NCBI GenBank assembly: GCA_002482005.1
Contig: DLFD01000065.1
Coordinates: 1-5,256, forward strand
DNA length: 5,256 bases
Direction of reading: 5' to 3'
From: Lachnospiraceae bacterium UBA7729
Lineage (GTDB): Bacteria; Bacillota; Clostridia; Lachnospirales; Lachnospiraceae
The notes under the pieces were generated by a model. That model did no database searches and was not told the DNA's origin. It saw nothing but the letters and a program-made list of their open reading frames with translations. Positions 1 to 5,161 of the stretch are shown here, piece after piece (the first letter of the stretch is position 1; each line of letters starts with the position of its first letter). Position numbers and translations under genes: made by a program.

Positions 1-114
1 CAATCTCGTTCAGCTTACACTAAATAGAGGAAAGAAAGGTAGTTGAACAGTTAATAGTGTTGAAAGAATATGAAATAGTATTTAGAACATCATTGACATA
101 CTAATGCAAAACGG

Positions 115-142
115 TTGTGGGACAGGTATTAGAATGTATATT
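115..142 (+). promoter_or_regulatory. weak candidate sigma-A promoter for the transketolase operon
   Basis: TTGTGG (115-120) could serve as a -35 box and TATATT (137-142) as a -10 box, separated by 16 bases. The -10 is fair, but the -35 matches consensus at only three positions, so an activator may be needed or the true promoter may lie elsewhere in the leader. If correct, transcription would start near 149-150 and the 172-203 hairpin would lie in the untranslated leader. Confidence 0.25.
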
Positions 143-171
143 GTAAGAATGTAGAGAATCTGATCATCACA

Positions 172-203
172 GGGAGGTCGTTTACATGGTTAGACGATCT
201 CCC
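172..203 (+). promoter_or_regulatory. 5' leader stem-loop upstream of the first transketolase gene
   Basis: GGGAGGTCGT (172-181) pairs with ACGATCTCCC (194-203). The stem continues inward by T182-G193, T183-A192 and A184-T191, giving 13 pairs closed by the six-base loop 185-190. Two of the pairs are G-U wobbles, which fits an RNA structure better than a DNA operator. No run of T follows, so it is not an intrinsic terminator. It ends 17 bases before the ribosome binding site at 221-227. Possible roles are mRNA stabilisation, a binding site for a regulatory protein, or part of a larger switch. None can be shown from sequence alone. Confidence 0.5.
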
Positions 204-234
204 ACTATTACATATTGTCTAAAGGAGAATACAA

Positions 235-1065
235 ATGCTTGATTTAACGATCAAATCCTTTGAGTTGAGAAAGAACGTAGTCGATATGATCGTTGCCGGC
301 AAGGGCGGCCATATCGGCGGAGATATGTCGGTGATCGACACCCTGATCGCTCTGTACTACAACATCATGAACGTGGGACCTGATCTGCAGGATGATCCGG
401 ACCGCGACATGTTCATCATGAGCAAAGGACATTCCGTCGAGGCACTGTATGCAGTGCTGGCGGACAAGGGGTATTTTCCCATTGATCAGGTGATCAGAGA
501 ATTCTCCCAGTTCGGATCTGAGTTTATCGGACATCCGAACAATGAGCTTCCCGGCATCGAGATGAATTCCGGATCTCTTGGACATGGCCTTCCGGTGGCA
601 GTCGGAATGGCACTGGCAGGAAAGATGGATCAGTCCGGGAGAAGAGTCTATGTCGTGATGGGCGACGGCGAACTGGCTGAGGGATCTGTCTGGGAAGGCG
701 CCATGAGCGCTTCTCAGTATCATCTGGACAACCTGTGCGCAGTCGTCGACAGAAACCGCCTGCAGATCTCCGGAACCACGGAATATGTCATGCATCAGAA
801 TCCGCTGGAGGAGAGATTCGCCGCATTCGGATGGAATGTGATCGATGTGGACGGCAATGACATCGATGCGCTGACCGCTGCGTTCAGGACTGCGCAGAGC
901 GTCAAGGGCCGGCCCACTGTCGTGATCGCAAACACGATCAAGGGCTATGGCTCTCCTGTCATGGAGGATAAGGCCCCCTGGCATCATCATGTGCCGAATG
1001 AAGAGGAGTATCAGCAGATCATGAAGGATCTCGACGCGCATATCGAAGAAGCGAAGAAAAGGTAA
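235..1065 (+). CDS. transketolase, N-terminal (thiamine diphosphate-binding) subunit
   Basis: This is the 276-residue half of a two-subunit transketolase. It carries the diphosphate- and Mg-binding part of the thiamine diphosphate site. The signature GDGEL (143-147), followed by the conserved WEG and ending at Asn174 in VDRNRLQ (171-177), is the classical GDG(X)nN metal/cofactor motif. Other family marks are His26 in GGHIGG, SKGH (63-66), GSLGHGLP (113-120) and IKGYG (235-239) near the end. The length fits the split-type N subunits of about 270-280 residues, whereas single-chain transketolases have about 650. The ATG at 235 follows AAAGGAG (221-227) with a 7-base spacer. The C-terminal subunit gene starts 12 bases after the stop, so the two are co-expressed. 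The reaction is transfer of a two-carbon ketol unit between a ketose phosphate and an aldose phosphate in the cytoplasm. The neighbouring sugar kinase suggests a dedicated catabolic enzyme rather than the housekeeping pentose-phosphate one. Family assignment is firm; the substrate is not known. Confidence 0.95.
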   Translation: MLDLTIKSFELRKNVVDMIVAGKGGHIGGDMSVIDTLIALYYNIMNVGPDLQDDPDRDMFIMSKGHSVEALYAVLADKGYFPIDQVIREFSQFGSEFIGHPNNELPGIEMNSGSLGHGLPVAVGMALAGKMDQSGRRVYVVMGDGELAEGSVWEGAMSASQYHLDNLCAVVDRNRLQISGTTEYVMHQNPLEERFAAFGWNVIDVDGNDIDALTAAFRTAQSVKGRPTVVIANTIKGYGSPVMEDKAPWHHHVPNEEEYQQIMKDLDAHIEEAKKR

Positions 1066-1077
1066 GGAGGCAGAGCC

Positions 1078-2010
1078 ATGAATAAGATTGCGAACAGAAA
1101 AGTCATCTGTGATGTATTGATCGAAAAGGCTGCAGCAGGAGACCGTGATATCGTTGCACTCTGCTCCGATTCCAGGGGATCCGCGTCCATGACCCCATTC
1201 TTTGATCAGTTTCCGGATCAGAGTGTGGAAGCGGGTATCGCCGAACAGGATCTGGTCGGTATGGCTGCAGGACTTGCAAAGTGCGGAAAGAAAGCGTATG
1301 CGTTTTCTCCGGCATCCTTCATCTCTACAAGAAGCTATGAGCAGTGCAAGGTCGACTGTGCGTACTCGGATACCAATGTGAAGCTGATCGGCATCTCCGG
1401 CGGAGTTTCCTACGGTGCGCTTGGCATGAGCCATCACAGTGCGCAGGACATTGCATCCATGAGCGCGATCCCGAATATGCGGGTATATCTTCCCAGCGAC
1501 AGGCATCAGACGAGAAAACTGTTTGAATCGCTTCTGGAAGATGAGAAATGTGCTTACATCCGCACCGGAAGAAATCCGGTTGAGGATATCTACTCCGAAG
1601 AAGACTGCCCGTTTGAGATGAATAAGGCTACGGTTGCCCGCGAAGGAAGCGAAGTGCTGATCGTCGCGGCCGGAGAGATGGTATATCCGGCAGTCCGGGC
1701 AGCTGACGCGCTGAAGGAGAAAGGAATCGGCGCGACGGTTCTGGATATGTACTGCATCAAGCCCCTCGATGCGGATGCGATCGTGAAATATGCATCGCGC
1801 GCAAAGCTTGTTGTCACAGTGGAAGAGCACAGCCCGTTCGGCGGACTGGGATCCATGGTGGCGCAGGTGGTAAGCGCGAAGTGCCCGGTCAGGGTCATCG
1901 AGAAGGCGCTCCCGGATGCTCCGGTTATTACCGGAACCAGCCAGGAGGTGTTTAAGTATTACGGACTTGACTGCGAAGGTATCGTGAAGACCGTTGAAGA
2001 GAATCTGTAA
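1078..2010 (+). CDS. transketolase, C-terminal (pyrimidine-binding) subunit
   Basis: This 310-residue partner completes the active site. In transketolases this half binds the aminopyrimidine ring of thiamine diphosphate. Glu56 in EAGIAEQ (51-57) is the conserved glutamate that activates the cofactor. The motif around 109-125 (YGALGMSHHSAQDI) carries the conserved histidine pair 119-120, typical of split transketolases and related to DXP synthase. RTGR (162-165) and the segment EEHSPFGGLGS (249-259) mark the start and the middle of the C-terminal domain, which has a Rossmann-like fold. The ATG at 1078 follows AAGGAGG (1064-1070), which overlaps the stop codon of the N subunit gene, with a 7-base spacer. 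Translation is therefore probably coupled and gives the two chains in balanced amounts. The subunits should form a cytoplasmic heterotetramer or similar assembly, by analogy with known split enzymes. Known relatives of this layout include the housekeeping pentose-phosphate enzymes of Firmicutes and the apulose-4-phosphate transketolase pair of D-apiose catabolism. I cannot separate these by sequence alone. Confidence 0.95.
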   Translation: MNKIANRKVICDVLIEKAAAGDRDIVALCSDSRGSASMTPFFDQFPDQSVEAGIAEQDLVGMAAGLAKCGKKAYAFSPASFISTRSYEQCKVDCAYSDTNVKLIGISGGVSYGALGMSHHSAQDIASMSAIPNMRVYLPSDRHQTRKLFESLLEDEKCAYIRTGRNPVEDIYSEEDCPFEMNKATVAREGSEVLIVAAGEMVYPAVRAADALKEKGIGATVLDMYCIKPLDADAIVKYASRAKLVVTVEEHSPFGGLGSMVAQVVSAKCPVRVIEKALPDAPVITGTSQEVFKYYGLDCEGIVKTVEENL

Positions 2011-2021
2011 GAGAATTCTGT

Positions 2022-2045
2022 CTGCCGGAGCCATTGCTCCGGCAG
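2022..2045 (+). promoter_or_regulatory. perfect intercistronic hairpin between transketolase and kinase genes
   Basis: CTGCCGGAGC (2022-2031) pairs perfectly with GCTCCGGCAG (2036-2045), closing a four-base loop CATT. This is a GC-rich 10-bp stem starting 11 bases after the stop of the transketolase C subunit gene. The following bases (CTCGATATGG) are not a T run, so it should not act as an efficient intrinsic terminator. It more likely blocks 3'-5' exonucleases or sets a processing point, which would make kinase and transketolase levels differ. An in-frame TTG at 2034 falls inside the loop and is rejected as the kinase start. Confidence 0.7.
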
Positions 2046-2078
2046 GCTCGATATGGAAGAGATACAGGAGAGAATGCT

Positions 2079-3557
2079 ATGGCCGATTATGTGATGAGTG
2101 TAGACCAGAGCACACAGGGAACAAAAGCACTTCTGTTTGATGCCGGAGGAAAGCTGATCTGCAGGAGCGACCTTCCGCACAGGCAGATCATCAATGATCA
2201 GGGATGGGTCTCGCATGATCCGGAAGAGATCATGAACAATACGATCCAGGTCGTGAAGGATCTGGCGGCGAAAGCCGGCATAGATAAAAATGAGCTTCGT
2301 GTGCTTGGCATCAGCAATCAGAGAGAGACGTCTGTCGCCTGGGATAAGGATACCGGCAAACCGGTCTGCGACGCGATCGTCTGGCAGTGCTCCAGGGCGA
2401 AGGATCTGTGCGAAGAGAGATTCCTGCCATATGCGGAAACGGTAAAGAGCAGGAGCGGGATCAACCTGAGTCCGTATTTTCCTGCATCCAAGTGGGCCTG
2501 GATGTTCGAGAACGTTCCTCATGTGAGGGAGAAGGCAGAAGACGGCAGGCTTGCGGTCGGAACCATCGACAGCTGGCTGGTATGGAACCTGACCGGCGGG
2601 AAGGAATTCAGGACGGACTACTCCAACGCATCCCGCACGGAGCTGTTCAACATCAATACGCTTGAGTGGGATGATGAGCTGCTGAAGATCTTCGGCATCC
2701 CGCGCAGCTGCATGGCTCAGGTTACAGATTCGGACGGAGACTACGGTACGACTGATTTCGGCGGCTGGCTGGATGCGCCGATCCCGATCCGCTCTGTGAT
2801 GGGAGATTCCCATGGGGCGCTGTTCGGACAGGGGTGCCTGGAAAAAGGCATGATCAAAGCAACCTACGGAACCGGCTCTTCGATCATGATGAACATCGGG
2901 GAGACTCCTGTGTTCTCGGATGCAGGTATTGTGACAAGCCTTGCCTGGTCCATGGGCGGGAAGGTCAATTATGTCCTTGAAAATAACATCAATTACACGG
3001 GAGCTGTGATCACATGGCTCAAGGATGATCTGAAGCTGATCACTTCACCGGCAGAGACGGGAGAGCTTGCGAAAGCTGCGAATCCCTCTGACACGACTTA
3101 TTTTGTCCCGGCCTTCTCAGGGCTCGGAGCACCCTACTGGGACAGTGAGGCTAAGGCATCCATCAGTGGAATGACCCGAGTTACGGGTAAAAATGAAGTG
3201 GTCAGGGCGGCGGTGGATTCCATTGCTTATCAGATCGCGGATGCGGTCCGCCTGATGGAAGAAGCCTGCGGTACACCGATCGGTGAGCTGAGAGTGGACG
3301 GAGGCCCGACCCGCAACGATTACCTGATGCAGCTGCAGAGCGATCTGACTGCGATTCCGGTCAGGATCCCTGATTCGGAAGAGCTGTCCGGTATCGGCGC
3401 TGCGTATGCGGCGGGACTTGCGCAGGGAATCTTCGATGAAAGCGTATTCTCCGTGCTCAACAGAGTGAGCTATGAGCCAAAGATGGATGCTGAAGTAAGA
3501 GAACAAAAGCTTAAAGGTTGGGCAAAAGCAGTTGAGACGGTCCAAAGTGATAGATAA
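2079..3557 (+). CDS. FGGY-family carbohydrate kinase, glycerol-kinase-like, probable ketose substrate
   Basis: This 492-residue cytoplasmic kinase has the two-domain actin-like fold of the FGGY family. The phosphate loop DQSTQGTK is at 9-16, and NQRET (80-84), IVWQC (100-104), TYGTG (262-266), GLGAPYWD (348-355) and LRVDGG (404-409) read as glycerol kinase landmarks. Compared with E. coli GlpK, the substrate-contacting Arg83, Glu84, Tyr135 and catalytic Asp245 are kept (here Arg82, Glu83, Tyr133, Asp243). Gln246 is replaced by Ser244 and Phe270 by Ser268, which should open the pocket for a larger sugar. The loop that holds the fructose-1,6-bisphosphate-binding Arg236 in E. coli, and the phosphorylatable His232 in enterococcal enzymes, has neither residue (228-236, GGWLDAPIP), so those controls are probably absent. 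The ATG at 2079 is chosen because AGGAG (2066-2070) lies 8 bases upstream; the upstream TTG at 2034 sits in a hairpin. Placement after a split transketolase suggests it makes the ketose phosphate that enzyme uses, such as xylulose or apulose phosphate. Genuine glycerol kinase remains possible but less likely. Confidence 0.88.
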   Translation: MADYVMSVDQSTQGTKALLFDAGGKLICRSDLPHRQIINDQGWVSHDPEEIMNNTIQVVKDLAAKAGIDKNELRVLGISNQRETSVAWDKDTGKPVCDAIVWQCSRAKDLCEERFLPYAETVKSRSGINLSPYFPASKWAWMFENVPHVREKAEDGRLAVGTIDSWLVWNLTGGKEFRTDYSNASRTELFNINTLEWDDELLKIFGIPRSCMAQVTDSDGDYGTTDFGGWLDAPIPIRSVMGDSHGALFGQGCLEKGMIKATYGTGSSIMMNIGETPVFSDAGIVTSLAWSMGGKVNYVLENNINYTGAVITWLKDDLKLITSPAETGELAKAANPSDTTYFVPAFSGLGAPYWDSEAKASISGMTRVTGKNEVVRAAVDSIAYQIADAVRLMEEACGTPIGELRVDGGPTRNDYLMQLQSDLTAIPVRIPDSEELSGIGAAYAAGLAQGIFDESVFSVLNRVSYEPKMDAEVREQKLKGWAKAVETVQSDR

Positions 3558-3743
3558 GCATTTATGTATTTAGAATCCTGGGGCTTTGAGCTTGCCTATC
3601 TTGTTGGTTGGAGGACCCATAGCTCGACAGTTTGTTCTTTTAAGAAATACGGCAGGGTGTGATCGGTATTGTTGTCCATATGGGACTGTACGTGATGGCA
3701 TCTGCTTCCCTTTCTGATTTCGATAAAGATAAAGGAAACTGAC
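3558..3743. other. AT-richer spacer after the kinase gene, no recognisable gene
   Basis: No frame here carries both a start with a ribosome binding site and a convincing length. The plus-strand frame of the kinase continues past its stop as a 33-codon stretch from an ATG at 3564 without a Shine-Dalgarno, then meets stops at 3660-3662 and 3693-3695. The minus-strand open frames over this stretch have no ribosome binding site. The base composition differs from the kinase gene, so it may be an eroded remnant, but I recognise no family and see no inverted-repeat ends. Confidence 0.5.
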
Positions 3744-3812
3744 ATGAGTAGACACGATATGACATCATATAATGATTGTATCAAGTCGATCATGGATGCA
3801 TACTATAATTGA
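3744..3812 (+). CDS. possible 22-residue small protein at the end of the operon
   Basis: An ATG at 3744 is preceded by AAAGGAA (3731-3737) with a 6-base spacer. The frame runs 22 codons to TGA at 3810-3812 and encodes MSRHDMTSYNDCIKSIMDAY followed by YN. The peptide is soluble-looking, has one cysteine and no membrane segment, and I do not recognise it. The last base of its stop codon is the first base of the terminator stem, an arrangement often seen for real last genes. The open frame extends upstream as far as 3696 without an ATG, so it could also be the tail of an eroded gene. So short a frame can arise by chance. Confidence 0.25.
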   Translation: MSRHDMTSYNDCIKSIMDAYYN

Positions 3813-3871
3813 AAACAGGCATGAAGAGAGTTCCGGGAGAGTTCCGGGGCTCTTTTTCTATGCCTGTTTTT
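3812..3871 (+). terminator. compound intrinsic terminator of the transketolase-kinase operon
   Basis: An 11-bp outer stem pairs AAAACAGGCAT (3812-3822) with ATGCCTGTTTT (3860-3870), and the T run continues to 3871. Inside it a second hairpin forms from AGAGTTCC (3838-3845) with GGGGCTCT (3846-3853), followed by its own T run (3853-3857). Both parts can therefore terminate. The A run at the 5' side of the outer stem would give a U run on the opposite strand as well, so some bidirectional activity is possible. Confidence 0.85.
3827..3848 (+). repeat. exact 11-bp tandem duplication inside the terminator
   Basis: AGAGTTCCGGG occurs at 3827-3837 and again directly after at 3838-3848 with no mismatch. 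Either copy of AGAG can pair with CTCT at 3850-3853. With one copy removed, the terminator would fold as one nearly continuous long hairpin, so the second copy looks like a recent replication-slippage duplication. Confidence 0.85.
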
Positions 3872-3924
3872 AGACTTTGCTATACAGACAGCGATACATT
3901 AACAAATATGGAAGGAGATCAGCT

Positions 3925-4295
3925 ATGAACGTGTTTGACATGACAACCAGAAACCGTATCGGAAGAGGAAATGATAAGGCAATTTACAATGAGCTGGTAA
4001 GGATCCAGATTGGAGATATTCTGCTCTTTGGATCATACTATTTGCCAGGCGTAGCAGATCCGAATGATGACCGGAAAAAACCTGCCATGTGGATGCTGCG
4101 AAGGGCTTCCAGGTGCTTGTCGTCCTTTCAAAAGGAACCAATACCGAGAGACCGGAAACAGAGAGCGGCTGTGATGAACTCACCTATCTGACCGCTGCGA
4201 ACAAGTGGCTCCTTGCGCATGAGGAATCCTCCGAAGCACAGGGCGGCGCCCGCGTCGGACTGAAGGGAAAGAACATCGATCTGGATATCGATTGA
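3925..4295 (+). pseudogene. unrecognised small gene, apparently frameshifted at a run of six A
   Basis: AAGGAG (3912-3917) lies 7 bases before the ATG at 3925, and the frame reads well to residue 52 (…DPNDDRKK). It then enters an arginine-rich tail, ending at 4189-4191, that looks like out-of-frame sequence. The other frame, from about 4080 to the TGA at 4293-4295, has the codon habits of the neighbouring genes and encodes a plausible 71-residue C terminus ending GKNIDLDID, but it has no ribosome binding site of its own. One extra A in AAAAAA (4075-4080) would join them into a soluble protein of about 123 residues. I do not recognise it. The segment IQIGDILLFGSYYLPG (28-43) is the most hydrophobic part, and there is no clear signal peptide. 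It may be a true pseudogene, a sequencing or assembly slip in a homopolymer, or a gene using -1 slippage. If unshifted, the product is an 88-residue protein. A strong terminator follows, so it is a single-gene unit. Confidence 0.65.
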
Positions 4296-4329
4296 AGACC
4301 CGGACAGTCCTCTGAAACAGAGTATCCTG

Positions 4330-4357
4330 AACCCCCGCCTGAAAAGGCGGGGGTTTT
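4330..4357 (+). terminator. strong intrinsic terminator after the frameshifted gene
   Basis: AACCCCCGCCT (4330-4340) pairs perfectly with AGGCGGGGGTT (4345-4355) around a GAAA tetraloop (4341-4344), followed by a short T run to 4357. It lies 34 bases after the TGA of the upstream gene. The GC-rich 11-bp stem with a GNRA loop is very stable. On the opposite strand there is no U run, so it acts in the plus direction. Confidence 0.92.
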
Positions 4358-4425
4358 CCCATCCGGCGAAGCGACGCTTTTATCCTGTTCTTCCCTGCAC
4401 GATGCGCACATCCCTGATCGCACAG

Positions 4426-4453
4426 AAAAGGCGCAGCCTCAAATGGCTGCGCC
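4426..4453 (-). terminator. intrinsic terminator of the minus-strand secreted protein gene
   Basis: Read on the minus strand, GGCGCAGCC (4453-4445) pairs perfectly with GGCTGCGCC (4438-4430) across a six-base loop and is followed by TTTT (4429-4426). It starts 13 bases after the stop codon at 4467. Together with 4330-4357 it insulates two converging units. Confidence 0.9.
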
Positions 4454-4466
4454 GCCTGCAGTTACG

Positions 4467-5084
4467 CTATTTGACCCACATTTCAATCCACCCGACTTCT
4501 GCGCGTTTCTTCTTCGCGTTCCAGGTAATCGAACAATTGATTCTGAGCCGGCCTCTGTCGCCTGCCCAGTACAACCCGGTATCCTTCATACGTTTCTTCA
4601 CATAGCTGTTCGTGGGTTTCTTACTCCCAACCTTGACCGGTCTTTTCTTCTTGGTGTTGTAATATGCATAATAGCCCTTTCCCCAGGCCTTTTTGATATT
4701 CTTATGAAATGCCGTAAGGGTCATGCCATAATAAATCTTTTTGTTCAGCGTAACGCCTTTCAGGACGGCAATCGAATCATTCTTATTGTCCTCCTGGCCG
4801 TCGCGTCCCAATGCCAGGTGAATACCTTTCATCGGGCCGAAGGGAACCACTTTATTAATTTTTAACTGGTCGTAACCGGTATACTTCTGTTTTTCCGAAT
4901 TCCAGTCATACCGGAAGGAATAAGATTTCTTACCCTTTGTAACCTTAAACTTCTTACCGTCTTTGGATACATTAAAATCCGGCTTCTGCGCAGCAGCCGC
5001 AGACACACAGATCCCCTGCATCACAAATGACATGGTTAACAGCAGGACAAGCAGCAGCACAGACTTTCGAGATGTTCTCTTCAT
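4467..5084 (-). CDS. secreted lysine-rich basic protein of unknown function
   Basis: This 205-residue protein starts with a clear Sec signal peptide: basic n-region MKRTSRKS (1-8), hydrophobic core VLLLVLLLTMSFVM (9-22), and cleavage site AAA|Q, probably after residue 32. No lipobox surrounds Cys26, no LPXTG sorting motif or C-terminal anchor is present, and no second membrane segment is seen, so it should be released or held by charge at the cell wall. The mature part is strongly basic and rich in lysine, tyrosine and tryptophan, with a beta-rich look at 38-60 and 180-204. A central segment (119-136, YGMTLTAFHKNIKKAWGKG) faintly resembles the G-M-T…W-G core of SmpA/BamE-type or YycH-like small domains, but this is weak. 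One cysteine (184) remains after cleavage, so no disulfide within the chain. The ATG at 5084 is supported by AAGGAGG (5100-5094) with a 9-base spacer, its own promoter and its own terminator, so it is a single-gene unit. I do not recognise the family. Confidence 0.88.
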   Translation of the reverse strand: MKRTSRKSVLLLVLLLTMSFVMQGICVSAAAAQKPDFNVSKDGKKFKVTKGKKSYSFRYDWNSEKQKYTGYDQLKINKVVPFGPMKGIHLALGRDGQEDNKNDSIAVLKGVTLNKKIYYGMTLTAFHKNIKKAWGKGYYAYYNTKKKRPVKVGSKKPTNSYVKKRMKDTGLYWAGDRGRLRINCSITWNAKKKRAEVGWIEMWVK

Positions 5085-5132
5085 ACAGACAATCCTCCTT
5101 CTTTGATATGTGCATACATAAAATCAGGTACT

Positions 5133-5161
5133 ATTTAATCACGTTTAAACATTCCTGTCAA
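5133..5161 (-). promoter_or_regulatory. sigma-A promoter of the secreted protein gene
   Basis: On the minus strand TTGACA (5161-5156) matches the -35 consensus perfectly. It is followed after exactly 17 bases by TTAAAT (5138-5133), a four-of-six match to the -10. Transcription should start near 5126, giving a leader of about 40 bases with the ribosome binding site at 5100-5094. Confidence 0.75.

Larger units (their letters stand above)
1..234. other. AT-rich non-coding leader upstream of the transketolase operon
   Basis: I see no convincing gene here. The stretch is visibly richer in A and T than the genes that follow and lacks a long open frame with a ribosome binding site. It contains a weak promoter candidate (115-142), a stem-loop (172-203), and the ribosome binding site AAAGGAG at 221-227. 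A perfect TTGACA hexamer at 93-98 has no acceptable -10 box 15-19 bases downstream, so I do not call it a promoter. Since nothing upstream is coding, the transketolase N-subunit gene is probably the first gene of its transcript. Confidence 0.6.

Noticed and set aside
93..98. TTGACA as -35 box of a promoter for the operon
   Set aside because: No acceptable -10 hexamer is found 15-19 bases downstream (positions 114-123 are GT-rich).
105..119. Possible catabolite-repression (cre) or LacI-type operator around AAAACGGTT
   Set aside because: Only the central WAANCGNT part fits; the two half-sites do not match each other or the cre consensus.
244..2034. 596-codon open frame on the minus strand across both transketolase genes
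   Set aside because: It lies opposite two genes with full family motifs, has no ribosome binding site, and its product is rich in His, Arg and Ser as expected of an antisense shadow.
2034..2078. TTG start at 2034 that would lengthen the kinase by 15 residues
   Set aside because: The codon lies in the loop of a perfect hairpin, has no Shine-Dalgarno, and the ATG at 2079 has AGGAG 8 bases upstream and begins with the expected FGGY N terminus.
3564..3662. 32-codon ORF starting 6 bases after the kinase stop
   Set aside because: No ribosome binding site, no recognisable motif, and a length expected by chance.
3596..3793. Minus-strand ORF of 65 codons over the post-kinase spacer
   Set aside because: No ribosome binding site or promoter, runs opposite the operon terminator side, and no family resemblance.
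4310..4322. Small hairpin CTCTG-AAA-CAGAG before the terminator
   Set aside because: Five base pairs with a three-base loop is too weak to interpret beside the strong terminator that follows.
4443..4865. 140-codon plus-strand ORF opposite the secreted protein gene
   Set aside because: The minus-strand gene has promoter, ribosome binding site, signal peptide and terminator; the plus-strand frame starts inside that terminator hairpin and has no ribosome binding site.
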